This document shows, one piece after another, positions 12,501 through 27,500 of a DNA stretch of 64,000 nt. Both the position numbers and the translations under genes were made by a program. The notes under the pieces were generated by a model, which saw only the letters and a program-made list of their open reading frames with translations, was not told where the DNA came from and ran no database searches. This stretch comes from Eunapius fragilis. Its lineage: Eukaryota > Porifera > Demospongiae > Spongillida > Spongillidae. Position 1 is the stretch's first letter, and every line of letters starts with the position of its first letter. The stretch covers positions 2,940,549 through 3,004,548 of the forward strand of contig OY811985.1 in the NCBI GenBank assembly GCA_963681505.1, written 5' to 3'.

Positions 12501-15500
12501 TATCTCCTCTACAAAGGCTATCAAGCTGATAGATCAAACACTGAAACCAATCAAAGGCACAATTCCGGAGGTATTAAGTACATGTTTTAAGTACATATGC
12601 TTACAAATCACTGTCATTATTTTTAGCTGTATGAACTTGGACAAGCCATGCTAAGTCAACAGAAAACTAATCCTCTTTTGTTGCATATAAGTGATTCACA
12701 TGAAACACAGAACATTGTGACAGTAGTTATACATGCAGTCATTGTCTTCTTTGCTAAACAAACAGTACCAATGCTGGAACCATTTTTAGCAATGCTGAAT
12801 GATCCAGCTTCATTAGAGGTAAAAGATGTATTAAGAGGACTAGAATTTATTTTACCTTCATTTCATAGAACATGTATCTTCCAACTATGCCTGATGATCC
12901 AATGTATTGTGATTTAAAAGAATTCGATGACAGCTTTTCCAACTATTACAGTAAAATGGTTTCAATGCAATATTGCACATTTCATTCTTTCTACTTCTAC
13001 AGCATGCTCGAATGGACACAAATTTTTTCCTAATGAGGTATGGGTTTGAGCCTCCCTATGTCACATTTGAATGGACCCAGTGTCCTGAATAACCTTACTC
13101 TAATCATTGCAATATGATTTGTGATTTGCCAATGATCTATTGTGTAATGTGATCATTTGGCAAGAGCATTATGCATGCAATACTATCAAAGGGTAGGAAA
13201 TCTGTAATTATTACTCTCGTATTCTGTACAGTGTGGAAAAACAGAAGTAATACAATGCCCAAAATGCCAGTCACAGAAATATGAGCAGAAGATTTTCGAA
13301 AAGTAATGCAAAATGTCTTGTGAGACAAATATTGTGCATAATGTTGTTTTATAGGAATAAAGAAGCAGAACCGGGTTATATATTGGGAAAGCCACATGAT
13401 TCGATTTCAATTCAATCAGCAACCAGAAATATGACTTCTGCAGCCAGCTGCATTTTAAGAGCATTGATGCATGCCGCCTATGTGTGGTGCTGTTACAACC
13501 ATGAGGTAAATGTGTTTAACTCTTATCTGTAATATATAGTAATAATTTACTAATATTTAATATGTTCCAGAATGTCGGCCTTAAGCTCAAAGAGGATGAA
13601 CAGACAAGTGCTGAGTTTTTTTGCAGCCATCTGGAAAAAAATATTGAACAGTTGTCCAAGATCATTGGAAAGAGCATAGATGACTCCACAATGCTACTTC
13701 ATATAGTATTGCACGATATTCTCATGTGTGATCAGTGTAAGTGACTTAACTGCCAACCTATGCATAATCCATTTGAATTCTATTCAGCGGAAGATGCCCA
13801 GTTTTCATTCCGGTTAAAATCTGTGAAACTGAGAAACCATTGGGAAGAATTATTCACTAAAACATACCTTCAACCAGTTCTTCAGGTAGCATAGAAGTAA
13901 CTATATCCAAAAAACATTATAACGGCATATCTATTTTAGTCCATCGATCAGCGATTAAACAGTGCTATTCAATCTATTTTGCACATGGGAAAACATGGCA
14001 CAGGTAAAGTCTTTAAGCTCTTAATCAATCTGGCAATATGAAAGCTGTTTTCGTACAGTTCAAAACAGATTTATATACGCTATCTACAAGCAAGCAGAGA
14101 ACTGTGAAGGCTCCTTTCTTTGGATGTATTATCCTCAAATCACATTGCAACATCTCCATCAGACTCTGCAGAGTCATATGCAAAGTTGCCCCATTCTTTA
14201 CAAATTTCTTTGTCAGGTAAGTTAATGCAAATACTTCAGTCCATCTAAATGTATTCATTCACTATAGGAACAATATATCAGAGCAACTTCGTACATTCCT
14301 GATATATCCAAGTTCCAGCAGATCTTATACAAGCATGCTCATCATCGATTGGATCTTCAAAAGGCATCCAAAGTAACATTCTCACAGTTTATAAATGAAT
14401 CTGAACTCTCTGGTATGTCTTTATTTGTACCTGCTACACTCACATTCTAGCATTTCATTATTCAGGGCCCATGCGTAGTGCAATAAAGAGGTGGTTCTGC
14501 CACTTGCAGTCAGCATGGAACATATGCCGAGATATGCTACCTGACTATGGTAAATGAAGCTTCACTTAGTTATCTTATTTGATTGAGCAATACTTGCAGC
14601 AAAAGATAAAGATAGGGAGTACTTCAGTTCACCATTAACTGAAAAAACAGCACTGGAGTATTTCATTCCCACTACTACTGGAGCGGGAGTGTGCACACAC
14701 TTCCTGATGCGTTTTCTTGTTGATACGCACAACGAGTTTTTAATGGAATGTGACCAACAGCTTACACAAAAAGAACGCAGGTACAGATCAATGCACTGTA
14801 TCTTTTTTTTTTCCAAATGATGTTGGCAGTTGGAAGTTGTATCAGCCAGCAAAACATGTCATGACAATTATACATCACATCTATAGTTCATTTATTATTA
14901 CACTGTGTAAATACACTAACATTTAATACTAATTAGCACCGTAGTATTGGCATTATGTGCACATGTATGCCAAATACAGTGTTATGCACTAGCGCATAAC
15001 ATGTTACTTAATGATAGATCGAACAAACGCCTGCATGTAGACAAAAACTGCTGTTTTAGCCTACATGTAGGTGTTTTATTGCAACCAATGGTCCTCGCAT
15101 TCAATGATGTATAAAACTTTGCCTCGAGTAATGTAAAACTTAAGCATAGAGCTTTGTTTTAAATCCGCTTTGGAGCACACTCAACCATCAGCTCTTTAGA
15201 TACACGATCGAGATGGAGGAGCATACAAAAATTGCCCACGATCTTGATGACAAAGGGTATAAAAGTTGGAAATCGTGCGTGAGTGGAAAAAGAGTTTAGA
15301 TTATATCTGCCTAAAAATCCAAGAATGCTTCTAGCAAGTTATTTTTTAATTGGAACAACTCAAGCTAAATAGGGGTCATGCCACAGCCAGAGTGTGGTGT
15401 TGCTTTCTGCCACCATTTGGCAAGTAGCCCTCTTTGCTATATTGATCGTTGTTATTTCAAGCATTGGCTGGCTGTTCATTAAGTGATTTGTAATGCCTAC

Positions 15501-18500
15501 ATATAGGTTAACGTGCCTATGCATAAGTGATGATTTAACATTAATTATGATAGCATAGCGAGTTGTGATCTTCAATTCAATTCTTTCCATGCCCAGCAAT
15601 TCGAGCATTGCCATTGGCATCCAGCCTCATTTTTGTTGACCATCTGAGCCGATAAATAGTATTAATACTTCCATTTATCAGATAGAACTGTATCATGTTC
15701 AAACATTGACTGAGGTCTATAATGCATTCCTTTAGAAGAACGGAAAAGAACTAGTCAGCCGATATGTCCAAATTCATGATCAAGTTTATTCTAGGCTTAG
15801 CTTTACCATTATCACTGTATAGTTAAGCATGGAATATAAATTTAAGTTCATGCCTTTGTGCTGTAACATGAATTCAAAAGCTTAACTATGTACAATTAAC
15901 ATTGTAGCTCAGTTATATGGAAGAGAAGCAATTATATTATTCAAGTAGAAAATCTTCAGCCATGCCACCTTATTAACTATGAGTCAAAGATTCAGTCAGT
16001 TCTCACTGCTCATTGCCATTACTCCACTGGTGGACAAGGACAAGGGATAGACATCCACTATGACTTTAAGGCATTGGAAAAGCACCTTGTTGACAGATTT
16101 GTTCACGGCAAGCCATACATCAAATATGAGACTCCACATACAGTGTACCAGAAAGACATCTATACAACAGAGCACTTCATGGCTATTCGGAAGAAGGTTA
16201 AGCCTCAGGTAAATGCATTGCTTGAAATACTAACAGTCAATACACCCTTGTTAATTATTATAATGGATATTGGCTCAGTGATAACTATATATCTGCATTT
16301 GCCTTTATCAATGGTTAATGCTATATTTTTGCTAAACTGATCACAACTTATGCATGCACTTAAAAGCTGAGTGCAAAATAAATACTTTTTAACACTTTTC
16401 TCTGAATATGCCAGACAAAATGTACATGGAATTCAGTACACACACCGTTCGTTATTTAAGTATTCAACTGAATGCAGATGCAGCAAAATGAATGTGTATG
16501 ACTGCACATGAACTTATTAATATTAAACCTGCAGTTATTCATTTCATTCAATCAAACGACCTATCAGGAACTACTAACGTAGTTCATGATAGGAATTGAT
16601 TTGGGTCGTGAAATCATTTTTAAAATGCTACCCGTGTATAACTCGCATAGCAAGAAACAGATAGTTTAGCTCTTTGTTGCTATCAAACCAGAAGGCAAAG
16701 ACGGTCAGTCATTTTAATGTTTTGTTCCAGTCTTCAAACTGTTTGCTTTAGGAGAACAAAAAAGCTCGTGTTTTTTCTCATTCCCAGACCAATTCTCCTC
16801 TGTCGTCGTCGTCTTCTTCTTCTCGGAGTAGAATAACTATAACTTGGGATAGGAATGGTTTTAAAGAACGCAAGTTATACCAATCGCTTTTGAATCTCCT
16901 GGAAGGACATCTTAAGGTATCAGATATATGATAAACAGGTGGGATTTCATTTCATCGCAGTTTTGTTTATCACTTTCGACTAGCGATGTTGTTTTTGTCA
17001 AAATACCTTCACGTCAACAAAAGAGGAGAGCTAAACGATGAGATGAATTCCTCCAAAATCAAGATGACGAGTTAGAGTCCTGCGTTCGGTACAACGCTGA
17101 TCCTGAAAAAAAATTGGGCGTATGCTCGTGACAGCTACAGAACAGATCCTGAGAAAAATGGGCGTCTGTAGCTTGTATCTTGTCGGAATTCTGTTCGTAG
17201 CATTACCACTTAGAAGCTCGCAACGCTGATACCTTTGCCTCTTTGATGCTCGTATCTCGACAAGAAATTTAAAAAAAAAATAGAGGAAACAAGCATAGAA
17301 AAATCTTCTCTAACGGGAAAGTTGATGGGATATAGGAATTGAAGGCAAAGGTGGTGTATCCTATATTTAGCACTTCTTTTGGTTATGTTACATTTACTCG
17401 TGCTAAATATAGGATTTTTGTCTCTTTTCCCAAAACCTTGTTCCCTTCCTTTTTGACACCACCTTTACCTTCAATTCCTAGATCCCACCAACTTTATCGT
17501 TAGAGAACGTTTTTCTATACTTGTACTGAACTCAATTTTGCTGGATTACAATGAGCGTCTAAATTCCAGATGCACCACATGTTCTCACTCGTATAGATTA
17601 ATAATAGCATGCACGCGTATACAAACAATGAAAATCAACTACTCAGTTCACACAAGTCCCAACAGTCCGACCATATACTAGTGGGAACTAGTCAATCTTC
17701 CTCCACTTCTTTAGACCACATACTAATTCTACACTTTGCAGCTTGACGTGGTCATCGTGCAACATTGGTAGGTACTGACTCTGGCTTCTCTGCTTCGGGC
17801 TTGCCTCGATCATCTGCTGTAGTCTCTTTGTGGTGGACTTCAAGAGGATAAAGACATTTAAGGGGTTACTTTAAGGTTGTTGATCCAGATCTTGAGTGCA
17901 TGTGTAACACTGCAGCTCTAACAAACCCATCATGAGAATTAATCAGGTGTTCGACTTTTTCTAATCTCCAGAAGGTCTTTGGGTGGTCTGGATCATGAAT
18001 CAGGACAATATCCCCAACTGAAATCGACACTTTGCTATAAGCTGAGTTAGACTAACCTGAGAAACGCTGACAATTCCTTAGCTTAGTAAGGAACTCCAAC
18101 TTCTACCGATTCCAGAAGTGATCCATAGTGATGCAGATTCATTTTACCACAACTGTAAGTAGTTTTGAGTGGTTTTTGGGTGAAACAATATTTTGATCCA
18201 TTTCTGAAGTGTCATGTAAATCAGGTAGCTGAAGTAAATGGCGCCCTGTAATCAAATGCATAGGAGAGAAGGAGGGGCTCCTCCAAATCATCAGCAGTGA
18301 ACTATGTTAGTGGTGAGAGTTCAGTGTTGCTTTTACTTCAGAAACCACCGTCAACAGCTCGTCATATGCCAGTTTTGTTTGACCTATGACCTTCCTTAAG
18401 CACCTTTTCACTGAACCCAATAACCTCTCGAAGAACCCATCCCACCATGCAGCCTGCTCCAAGTTCAAACACCATTCAACTTTTATCCCAGCAAAAACCT

Positions 18501-21500
18501 GGGTGCCTCTGAATCCGATCTAATTCCTTGTTAGAGGATTTGAACGTTTACTGTTGTCTGAAATGATCTTCAGTGGTGTTCCTCTCCCGACCATGAACCG
18601 CTTAAAACACCTGATAAAGGAATCTGAAGTCATGTTAAGTACCAAATCTAAATGAAGTGCTCGAGTCCCACAGCATGTAAAAAGTGATATCCAAACCTTG
18701 CTGTCTGGTTCCTGACAAACAGAGGGCCAGCATAGTCTACTCCAATACATGAGAAGGGAGGATATTCCTGTACACAGAAGTTTGGCAGTGGGAGGTGCTT
18801 CAGGGGCCTTAAATGGCAGTGCATTGAACCTGGCACATATAGTACAATGGCACAACAACCTTCTCAAAAAACTGCATCCTCGTAAGATCCAGAACCACAT
18901 TCTGATTTCCGTTAGTGTGTCCTTTACTCCACAGTGCAGGACACATTTGTGACAGTCCAGTGCCACTAGAGATCTGAAGTGGTGACTAGTGGGCAAGAGG
19001 ATTGGATGTTTGGCATGTTTGAATTGTGCAGTCTTCCTTTACACCTCCACAACCCAGATTCATCGATGTAGAGATCAAACTGTAACTTCCATTTGCCAAA
19101 TTTGTTATTCTGAATCAATTCACGTTGAGTCAACTTCAGCCAAAGTGTTTTGCATCAGCAATATCCTTTATTTTTACCCTTGGGTCCACAGCAAGTTCTG
19201 ATCTTTGCCCGTTCAACACCTCTACAAATTTCACGACAAGTGCTGTCACTCTCAGCAGGCACATTAGGCTGCTAAAATTCTCACACTGCACCAATGGGTC
19301 TATGTTACTCTCCTGTGATGCGTGTAAGTTGTGAGTGTCCTAAAACTGCACCCTATCCTTCACTTCAGCTCAGACATCACTCCTTAAGTACTGAGTTTTC
19401 CATGTTGGAATTTAAATCACCCATTCCTGTTGAATTTATTGGAACCATGTAACCACAGCTGGTTGTTAACCAATTCATCAAGATCACACCCTCGAGATGG
19501 TAGGTCAGCGGGGTTGTCCACACCTGAAGAGTGCATCTACTGTCCAACTGGTGTCAGTTGACAGATTTCCCTAACACAGTTTTCAACGAACTGTTTCCAC
19601 TCTCTTAATCCAGAAGAGGGCAACCTTGGAGTCAGTGAAGCAACTAGGTGGACCTAACATCTTGAGTTCATGGCTAAGTGCAGCATTGACACTTGAGATA
19701 AGTCTTGACAACAGAAGTGTGCCTAGCAGTTCCAAACAAGGGATATTGTGGTCTTGCAATGGTGATACTCTAGTCTTGGCTGGGATGAAATGCTCAGAGG
19801 ATCCACTGGTGGTTTCAACATGAAGATACACAACTGCCTCGTACGTTAAACGTGATGCATCACTGAATCAGGAGGCGGCATGAGGCAACCCTATCACCAA
19901 TGCTAAAGTAACAGCATGGAAGAACTAAGGCCTTGGTCACCTTACAACTCCTCAATATCTCCTTCCACTTTTACAATAGTTCCGTTGACAATGGCTCGTC
20001 CCATCCAACTCCCTTTACACTGAGCTCTTGAAACACCCCCTCCAAGGGGATCATAGAACTTGGAGACGACAGTGATTATGTTACGCTTGGTAGGTTCTAT
20101 CTTCTCAGCTACATCACATACGCGACCTAAGTCAAAACATAAATTGTCGGTTGTTGATTCCCACAGAATTCCTAAGACCTTAAGTCCACTAAGGGCCGTA
20201 TGATTATCACCTAATATGTTCTTAGCATAGGATGTATCCACTGGAGCAGTCTTCTGGTCACCTGTGGAAGCTTGGACCTTTCCTTTGCCTTCTCGTTTGT
20301 CTGTCCTTCATTGTAGCTCGGGTGAGTTTGTGACAAACTTCTGCAGATTGAAAGATCCTTCAGCCAACCAAGGTTTTGCTCTCTTGTAAAGTTCAAATAC
20401 TTCTTCGTCATCTTCTCCACCAAATGTGAGGTCATCCACATAAATGGATCGCTAGAACTTTTCAACAAACTGTGGATTCTTATCCTTATAACTGTCCATA
20501 TGATATTTCATAGTTGCATTGAGGAGAAATGGACTAGATGAAACACCGAAAACGACACGGATAAATCTCAACACTTGGGCCCTTGGCAGTTCACCATCGA
20601 TATCTTCCAACCAGAGAAACCTGCGTACGTCACTATCTTCTTCTGCAATGGAAATCATCAGGAAGGCCCTCTCAATGTCTGCAACCAGTGCAACAGGATA
20701 CAGACGAAACCGAAACAGAATGTCCGCATTTTTCTGACCAAAGGGAGGCCCAGCATATAGGCAATCGTTGAGGGAAGGGCCAGAGGTCACACCCATTTTT
20801 GCGGAAGCATCGTAGACAATCCTAAGTTTTGTGGTTGCTTTGTCTTTTCTTATAACACCATGGTGTAGTAAGAAGTGTAACTTGTTTGTAGCATTCCATG
20901 GGTCTTCCATGATTTCAATTATGCCCTGCTTGATCTGGTCCTGGGTGATTCTGTTGTACTCATGAAGAATATGAGGAGTTTGTTTCAACCTCCTTACAAG
21001 TCAAAACAATCTTGTTTGACATAAATTGTAGTTATCGGATAAGGGAGGATGGTAACTCTTCGATGGTAGCTGTACTCGATATCTCCCACCTAGGAATGTG
21101 ATGGTATGCATAAACTCGTCGTAGATGGATGTCTCATCTGCCTTGATACCAAGCGTCTCAAAATCCCAAAACCTTTTCAACATTTGGTCCAGACTGGTAT
21201 CACTGTACTGCACTCCTGTTTTCAGAACATGACAGGATAGTAGGTTCACAGATGTTGATTCAGAGGTCATTCCTGTTGCTGGTCCAACCGAGTCTGGTTT
21301 CAGTAGCAGTTAGTCCACTGCCTTGCTGGGTTCACCCCGTGACCAACGACCAATAATTATCAGCACTGATCAGAATGTCGACATCCATGTGGCTGCTTGA
21401 TTCACCCAGATCTGCTAGGTCCAGTTTTGACAAATATGGGTATCTCTTTGATGCATGTTGTCCACTGAGAGGCTCATAAATCAACGGTACAGTAAGCAAT

Positions 21501-24500
21501 GCCATTACGATGCTCATTCCATCCCTTGCACAGATGCTAGGATCAACCACGTCACAAGTTTGTGATCTTCCAGGCTCAGCTCCAAACGTTTTCACCACCA
21601 ATGTCTCAGTTCCTTTGGTTGGTAGTCGAAGAAGGTCTTGTATTCTGCATGTGACATATGATCTCTGGCTCCCAGTGTCAAATAATACACATGTAGTCTG
21701 AGCGGCTGTAGGAAAACCTTCTGTAACAAAACACGCCATTCTAGCGTTTGTGATTCAACCAAAGTGACTGGTGTTCATCCTGCTACACCACAGCCTTCCA
21801 AGACACCACACTCATCTGTGCTGTCCATGTTTGTGGACTTGAGAACACCTGGGTGTACAGCACAAAAAGTGTTTGCTGTTTGATCTTTAAGGGATCTAGT
21901 TACATTAATTAAAACACACAAGTAGTACAAGTCAAACTAAGCCTTAATTAATTCACCTGGATAGTCATAAAACAAGCTATGTAAGTGGACCTATCCATTA
22001 TGTTCTGCGTGATATAGATACATCATTAGCGAATGTGCTACATGTAATGGTTTTAATACAAATGGCAGATAGGACTTGTACTTGTCACTAAAGACAATTG
22101 AAAAGTTGCATATGTACTAGTATACTCCATAGGGGAGACCAGGGCCAGTTGTCACAATTTTTGTACTTCATATTACCTTTTGATTTAGAAAGTACCAATT
22201 GAATTGATGGTTATTACATAATAAAAGGACACCTCTACACACACTTTGGCTATAGCAGTTTTTTTTTAAGTAACCACATTTATAAAATAAAATTAGGAAC
22301 CATTGTGGCAACCTGCACCATGCCTGGGTTGGTTGTCAAACTGTCAAACTTCTTTTTTTATTACTACCAAGCTCAGCAGAAAGCTCTGTACTATTGCCTT
22401 TTTCCCCCCCTCCCCCCCCCCCCCCATTTATACTGTTAATATATTGGTTCCAAAACATCACGATATACTTGATAAATGTAAGTAGGCACAACAATTACAT
22501 GTTAATTGACACTGTAGAGGCACTTGTATCTTAGATCATCCCAGTGAAAGCTGCTTTTTGTGGTTTCTTCAGTTGTCTTTCCTCTACCTCTTCCTACTCC
22601 TCTTGAAATTATTTCTATTTCTTCATTAAAAGACATCTGGCACTTGGTTGATTGTGCCTGACCTGTTGTGAGAACCACTCCTGTCATGACACGTTATATA
22701 AAATAATATTTGTTGCTCAAATGGAATAGGTATTTGTGTTTTAATGCACCTACAAGCAAGCACATGTATTGCTCATTACTGTACACTATTGTTACGTGGG
22801 TTAACAAGCAACTTTAATAGCAACTTCTGAACAGTACAGTTCCAACACAGCACTACTACGTAACTAAGCATTACTGTACACTATTGTTACGTGGGTTAAC
22901 AAGCAACTTTAATAGCAACTTCTGAACAGTACAGTTCCAACACAGCACTACTACGTAACTACGCAATGAATGTCCGTACCCCATCACCTTGCGCATGCGC
23001 ATCCTATATAATTACGTATACGATGTTACATCACTCCCCTCCTAGTATCTTGCATCCTTGCTAGATTCTAATGTTCGATGTAAATTCCATAATGATCTGG
23101 AGGTCTTCTAACTCGCTGTGAACGAACAGGTTGTATTTCTTCCATCCCTTCATCATTGTCAGCATCCACATAGCCTCCAACTTGAGTTTCAGTGCCATCT
23201 TCTGTGTCATCTCCTGGTACTGGATCCGTAGGTTGTGCAGCTTCTGAAATCCCATCTTGCTGCCTCAAAGTGTGAGGAATAGTTCGACCCTCCTTCCCCT
23301 TCTCTCTGGGAAGACCATAACATCTCTTAATGCGATTCCTATGCACTACCAACGTCTTGGTAGATCCAACCAGTTGGATTCGATAATTGAGTCCTGCATT
23401 CAATCGATCAGTAACCGTGTATGTTCCCCGCCAGAATCATGATAGCTTCTTAGTCTTTCCTTGTTTCACCGCAGGTACATATAGCCACACTTGATCTCCC
23501 ACTGCAAATTTCTCACCACTTACACCTTTATCGTAGTGATTTTTACTGCGTTCATGAGCGGTATCCATCCTTTTTACGTTGTTGTAAATCTTCCGAAGAG
23601 ATCTACCCAATGCCTGCACATATTGAGGGACGCTCACTTCACCTCCTTCAGACTTCTCACATTGTGGCCTGCCAATGATAATATCAATAGGTAAAAGTGG
23701 TGAGCGACCAAAATTCATATGAAACGGAGAATGTCCACTTGATTCGTGGAATGCAGTGTGATATGCAAAAAGCGCTTGGGAATATGGCTATCCCAATCCT
23801 TCTGATTCTCTGAAACAACTTTGGACAGAATAGCCTCCAAAGTCCTGTTAAAACGCTCAACTTGCCCATTTGCTTGTGGATGATAAGCTGTTCTTGTTCC
23901 AAGAAGCTTACACAATGCCACAATTACCTGGCTGTTTCAAATTTGCACCTTGGTCACTATGCAAAACACGGGGAACACCATACCGACATACCACTTCATC
24001 CACCAGCACTGATGCAAGGGTATGAGTCCATAGCCACCAATGGGAAAGCTTCCACCCATTTACTGAAAAGATCAGTCACAACCAGGATGTACTTGTTTCC
24101 TTTTGTGGATGTTGGCAAAGGATCCATGATGTCCCAACTGATCACATCAAATAGATAACCACATTTAATCAAACCAAGTGGTGCACGAGGTTGCGGTTGA
24201 GGGTGGTTACGTTCTGACATTGTTGGCATTCCCGGACCCAATGTTCAAAATCTGTCTCATAACCTGGCCAATAGAAACGTTCTTAGTTGTTCTATGAACA
24301 GCCAAATGACCTGAATCATTGTGGAGTTGTTGCAAGATGATCTTAATATGGCTGCAAGGAACAACAAGTTGGGTATGCACTGAATCCTGGGAGGATGCTC
24401 TGAATTTGCGACACAAGAGACAATCCTGAAGAAATGTTTTTCTTAAGCCAGGAACTATAGTTGAAGGCAATGCCACTGCACCTTTCAAGGCTTCTATTAC

Positions 24501-27500
24501 TGGGCCCAATTGTGGGTCATCTGCTTGTGCCTTGCCAAATGTATCCAAAGTGGACTGTGAAAGAAGCTCTTCAACAGCTGCCACTGTACAATCACCACAT
24601 TTTTGTGATTGTAGGCCTTTTCTGGACAGAGCATCTGCATTACCGTGATACCTACCTGGCTTGTACTGGAATTCAATGTCAAACTGTTGAAGAAAAAGCA
24701 GCCATCTCGTGTGACGTCCACCAACATCCTTAAGACCCCTCAAGCTCGTGAGAGGATTGTGATCAGTTATCAGCTGGCATGGAAATCAATTTACGTAAGG
24801 GTAAAATTCTTTCAAAGCAGCTACTGCAGCTAGAGCTTCTTTCTCAGTGGTCGAATAATTCCTCTCTGCCTTTTGCAGTTTCCTACTCCAATATGCTATC
24901 ACTTGCTCTATGCCCTGCTGAATCTGACAAAGAACTGCTCCAATAGCATAATCAGAAGCATCAGTATGCAACAAAAATGGCTGTTTGAAATCAGGATAGG
25001 CAAGGATAGGAGGAGAGACCAGCCTCTTTATAAAATCTTCAAATGCACTCTGACATAACCAACAAAGCTCATCTTACCACTCAATGGCATCCTGCAGTGG
25101 CATCCTGGCAGGGGTGACCCTCCACCCCACCCCAAGCCCTCTGCACAGTGGTTTAAAACCATAGCTGATAAGACATTTTCAAATTATTGTATATAAATAT
25201 GACCAACTTGTTTGTATCCAGATTTATAATGGGGTGTTACAAAATAAATACAATTTAATAGGATAAAATCAAGTAAAGTTATTCACATTTAACTGATTTA
25301 TATAAATTCCATTCTCATAATGAACTGATACGTTTTACTTACACATATATCTTACACTAAATAGGTACTAAATAATGTAGGAACTAAATTTAATAATTAT
25401 CCCAGAATAGTTAATTAAAATCAAGGCAATAAAATTAAGATTCTTTATACCATGGGTGTTTCTGAGTGGGCATTGAGATGTCCAATTACACATTAATGTA
25501 AGAAATGATTTTGCTAGCTCATTAACACATTAACATATTCAAGGCCTGTTTTTTGCTATGACCCAGTATCACTACGCCTTTCTATTGATTATTCCATGCA
25601 CAGTAATAAGCACAAGCCGGTTGGCGGTTAACTACTTGCCATCAGTAATTGAAATAGCCTTGTTATGAATCCGCCTTCGCAAAAAATGAATCCTAAAGGT
25701 AACTCACAATCTAAATGCAAATGCAAAGTCAGGTCCTGTCTATTGTGTGGAAGTAGTGCAAGAGTTGTGGATATGCTTGTGATGGCATAGAGCCTGCAGT
25801 GGATGACTGGAAATTGGGGTCCGCTTAATCAATCATTAAACATCAGCATGGCAGAAAGAGACCATTTAGATAGAGAAGCAGCGAAAAGAGCCACAATGGA
25901 AATATTCAAATCAGTGGAGCTGGAGGAAAGTGACTGTGAGGCCAATACAGAACATAAATGATTTGTGGGAAGCATTTGGATGGGGTGAAGCACCAAAGAA
26001 GCTACCTAATAGGTTAGGAGACAAAATGATTAAAAGAAGCTGGTGGATCAGGATAGAACACCATGGTGCATATGTTTCTTGCAGCGGCAAATAGGACTGC
26101 TGAAATTTTGTATCCTGCCAACTTGCACTCTCTCCCTCTAGAGGTTGCCAGCGGACTCACACAAACTACAACTGCCACGATCACCAAAATGTACTTGAGA
26201 ACACCATCACGATAATGAAAAAAAGCAAGAAGCATTCTTCCATAAACCAGCAAGAAACAGATGGAAGCTGGCCAGTCCACAAAGTCGGTTTGATGAAAAA
26301 GCACTTGAGGAAGTAGTTATGTTTATTTTTTCTAAAGATGATGTCTTGCCTATATCTTGGGAAACAAAAGATATCAAGCTTACTGACAACGAAACAATCA
26401 CTTTGCCTGCTCTAACACACAAATTACCCCTAGCACTTCTAGGATAACTACTTGGCCTTCTGCATTGACAAAGACACAGATGCTGCCAGTGAGTTGTTTC
26501 CATACATATTATGTGGCATGTTTTATGAGATTCTGAGCAAAATAACAAGTGGTGGTGAAAGAAATTCTAACTGCTGTTGACTATATGACAGAGGTTTTAG
26601 TGAATGACCAAGTGACATTGTTGCAGCGTATTGTGGATGACCTTGTCAGTATAGATATGAAGCCTGTTCGTCAAACTACTTAGCAATCATGTGCACTTTC
26701 TTGAAGCAGCAATATGATTTACATACATCAAGAAAGAAAGAGGAGGTTGGTACACATGGCATTGTCTATGGACTTACTAAACCTGACTTGAGCGCATGCC
26801 AGTCCACAAGGAATGATGCAATGCATGTATTTTAGAGCTTCAGAAAGCTGTTGCAGAAGCTGTCCAACTTCCTATTCCTAATTCAAGGATTTCTGAAGGT
26901 ATTATGAAAGATGCCATGAAAGTCATCGTGGGTGCCTCACATAAATTGGAGCTATATCGTGAACAGAGAGCAATCCACCCCGGCTATACATAAAACCTCT
27001 AGAAGAACTCGTAAAACAACCCATCGATCAAATCTGCAGAAGGACTAGGCAAACTCAAAGCTGCATTGAGCTTGCCTGCACATCCATTTGACCATGATAA
27101 AGCAATAAAAACTGAAGTGAGCAGCTTGTAAAGGAAATTTGAAATTGAGCAAGAAAGCTAACATTTGGTGGTTATATTCTATTGATACATTTGCAATCAG
27201 CATGTACTCACAGCATGCTTTTTCTAATCGTATTTGGTTTACCTCCAGTAAAAAGGCACATACAGGCACATGTAAGCATCCATACGGCATGTATACATAC
27301 CATTTTTCCCGCATATAACTATATATAGACATCCAAGATCGTGGATTAATGAATCATTGCCAGCTACTAATGGCCTATATAACCCTCTGATACGACTGGA
27401 ACTCCATGCACCAAGCCAGCCACGTTAGTAATGGTAAATATTGTATGCGTGCGTACGCACGTAGCACACCATCATTTCAGGTGTATGAAAAGCACTGAAC

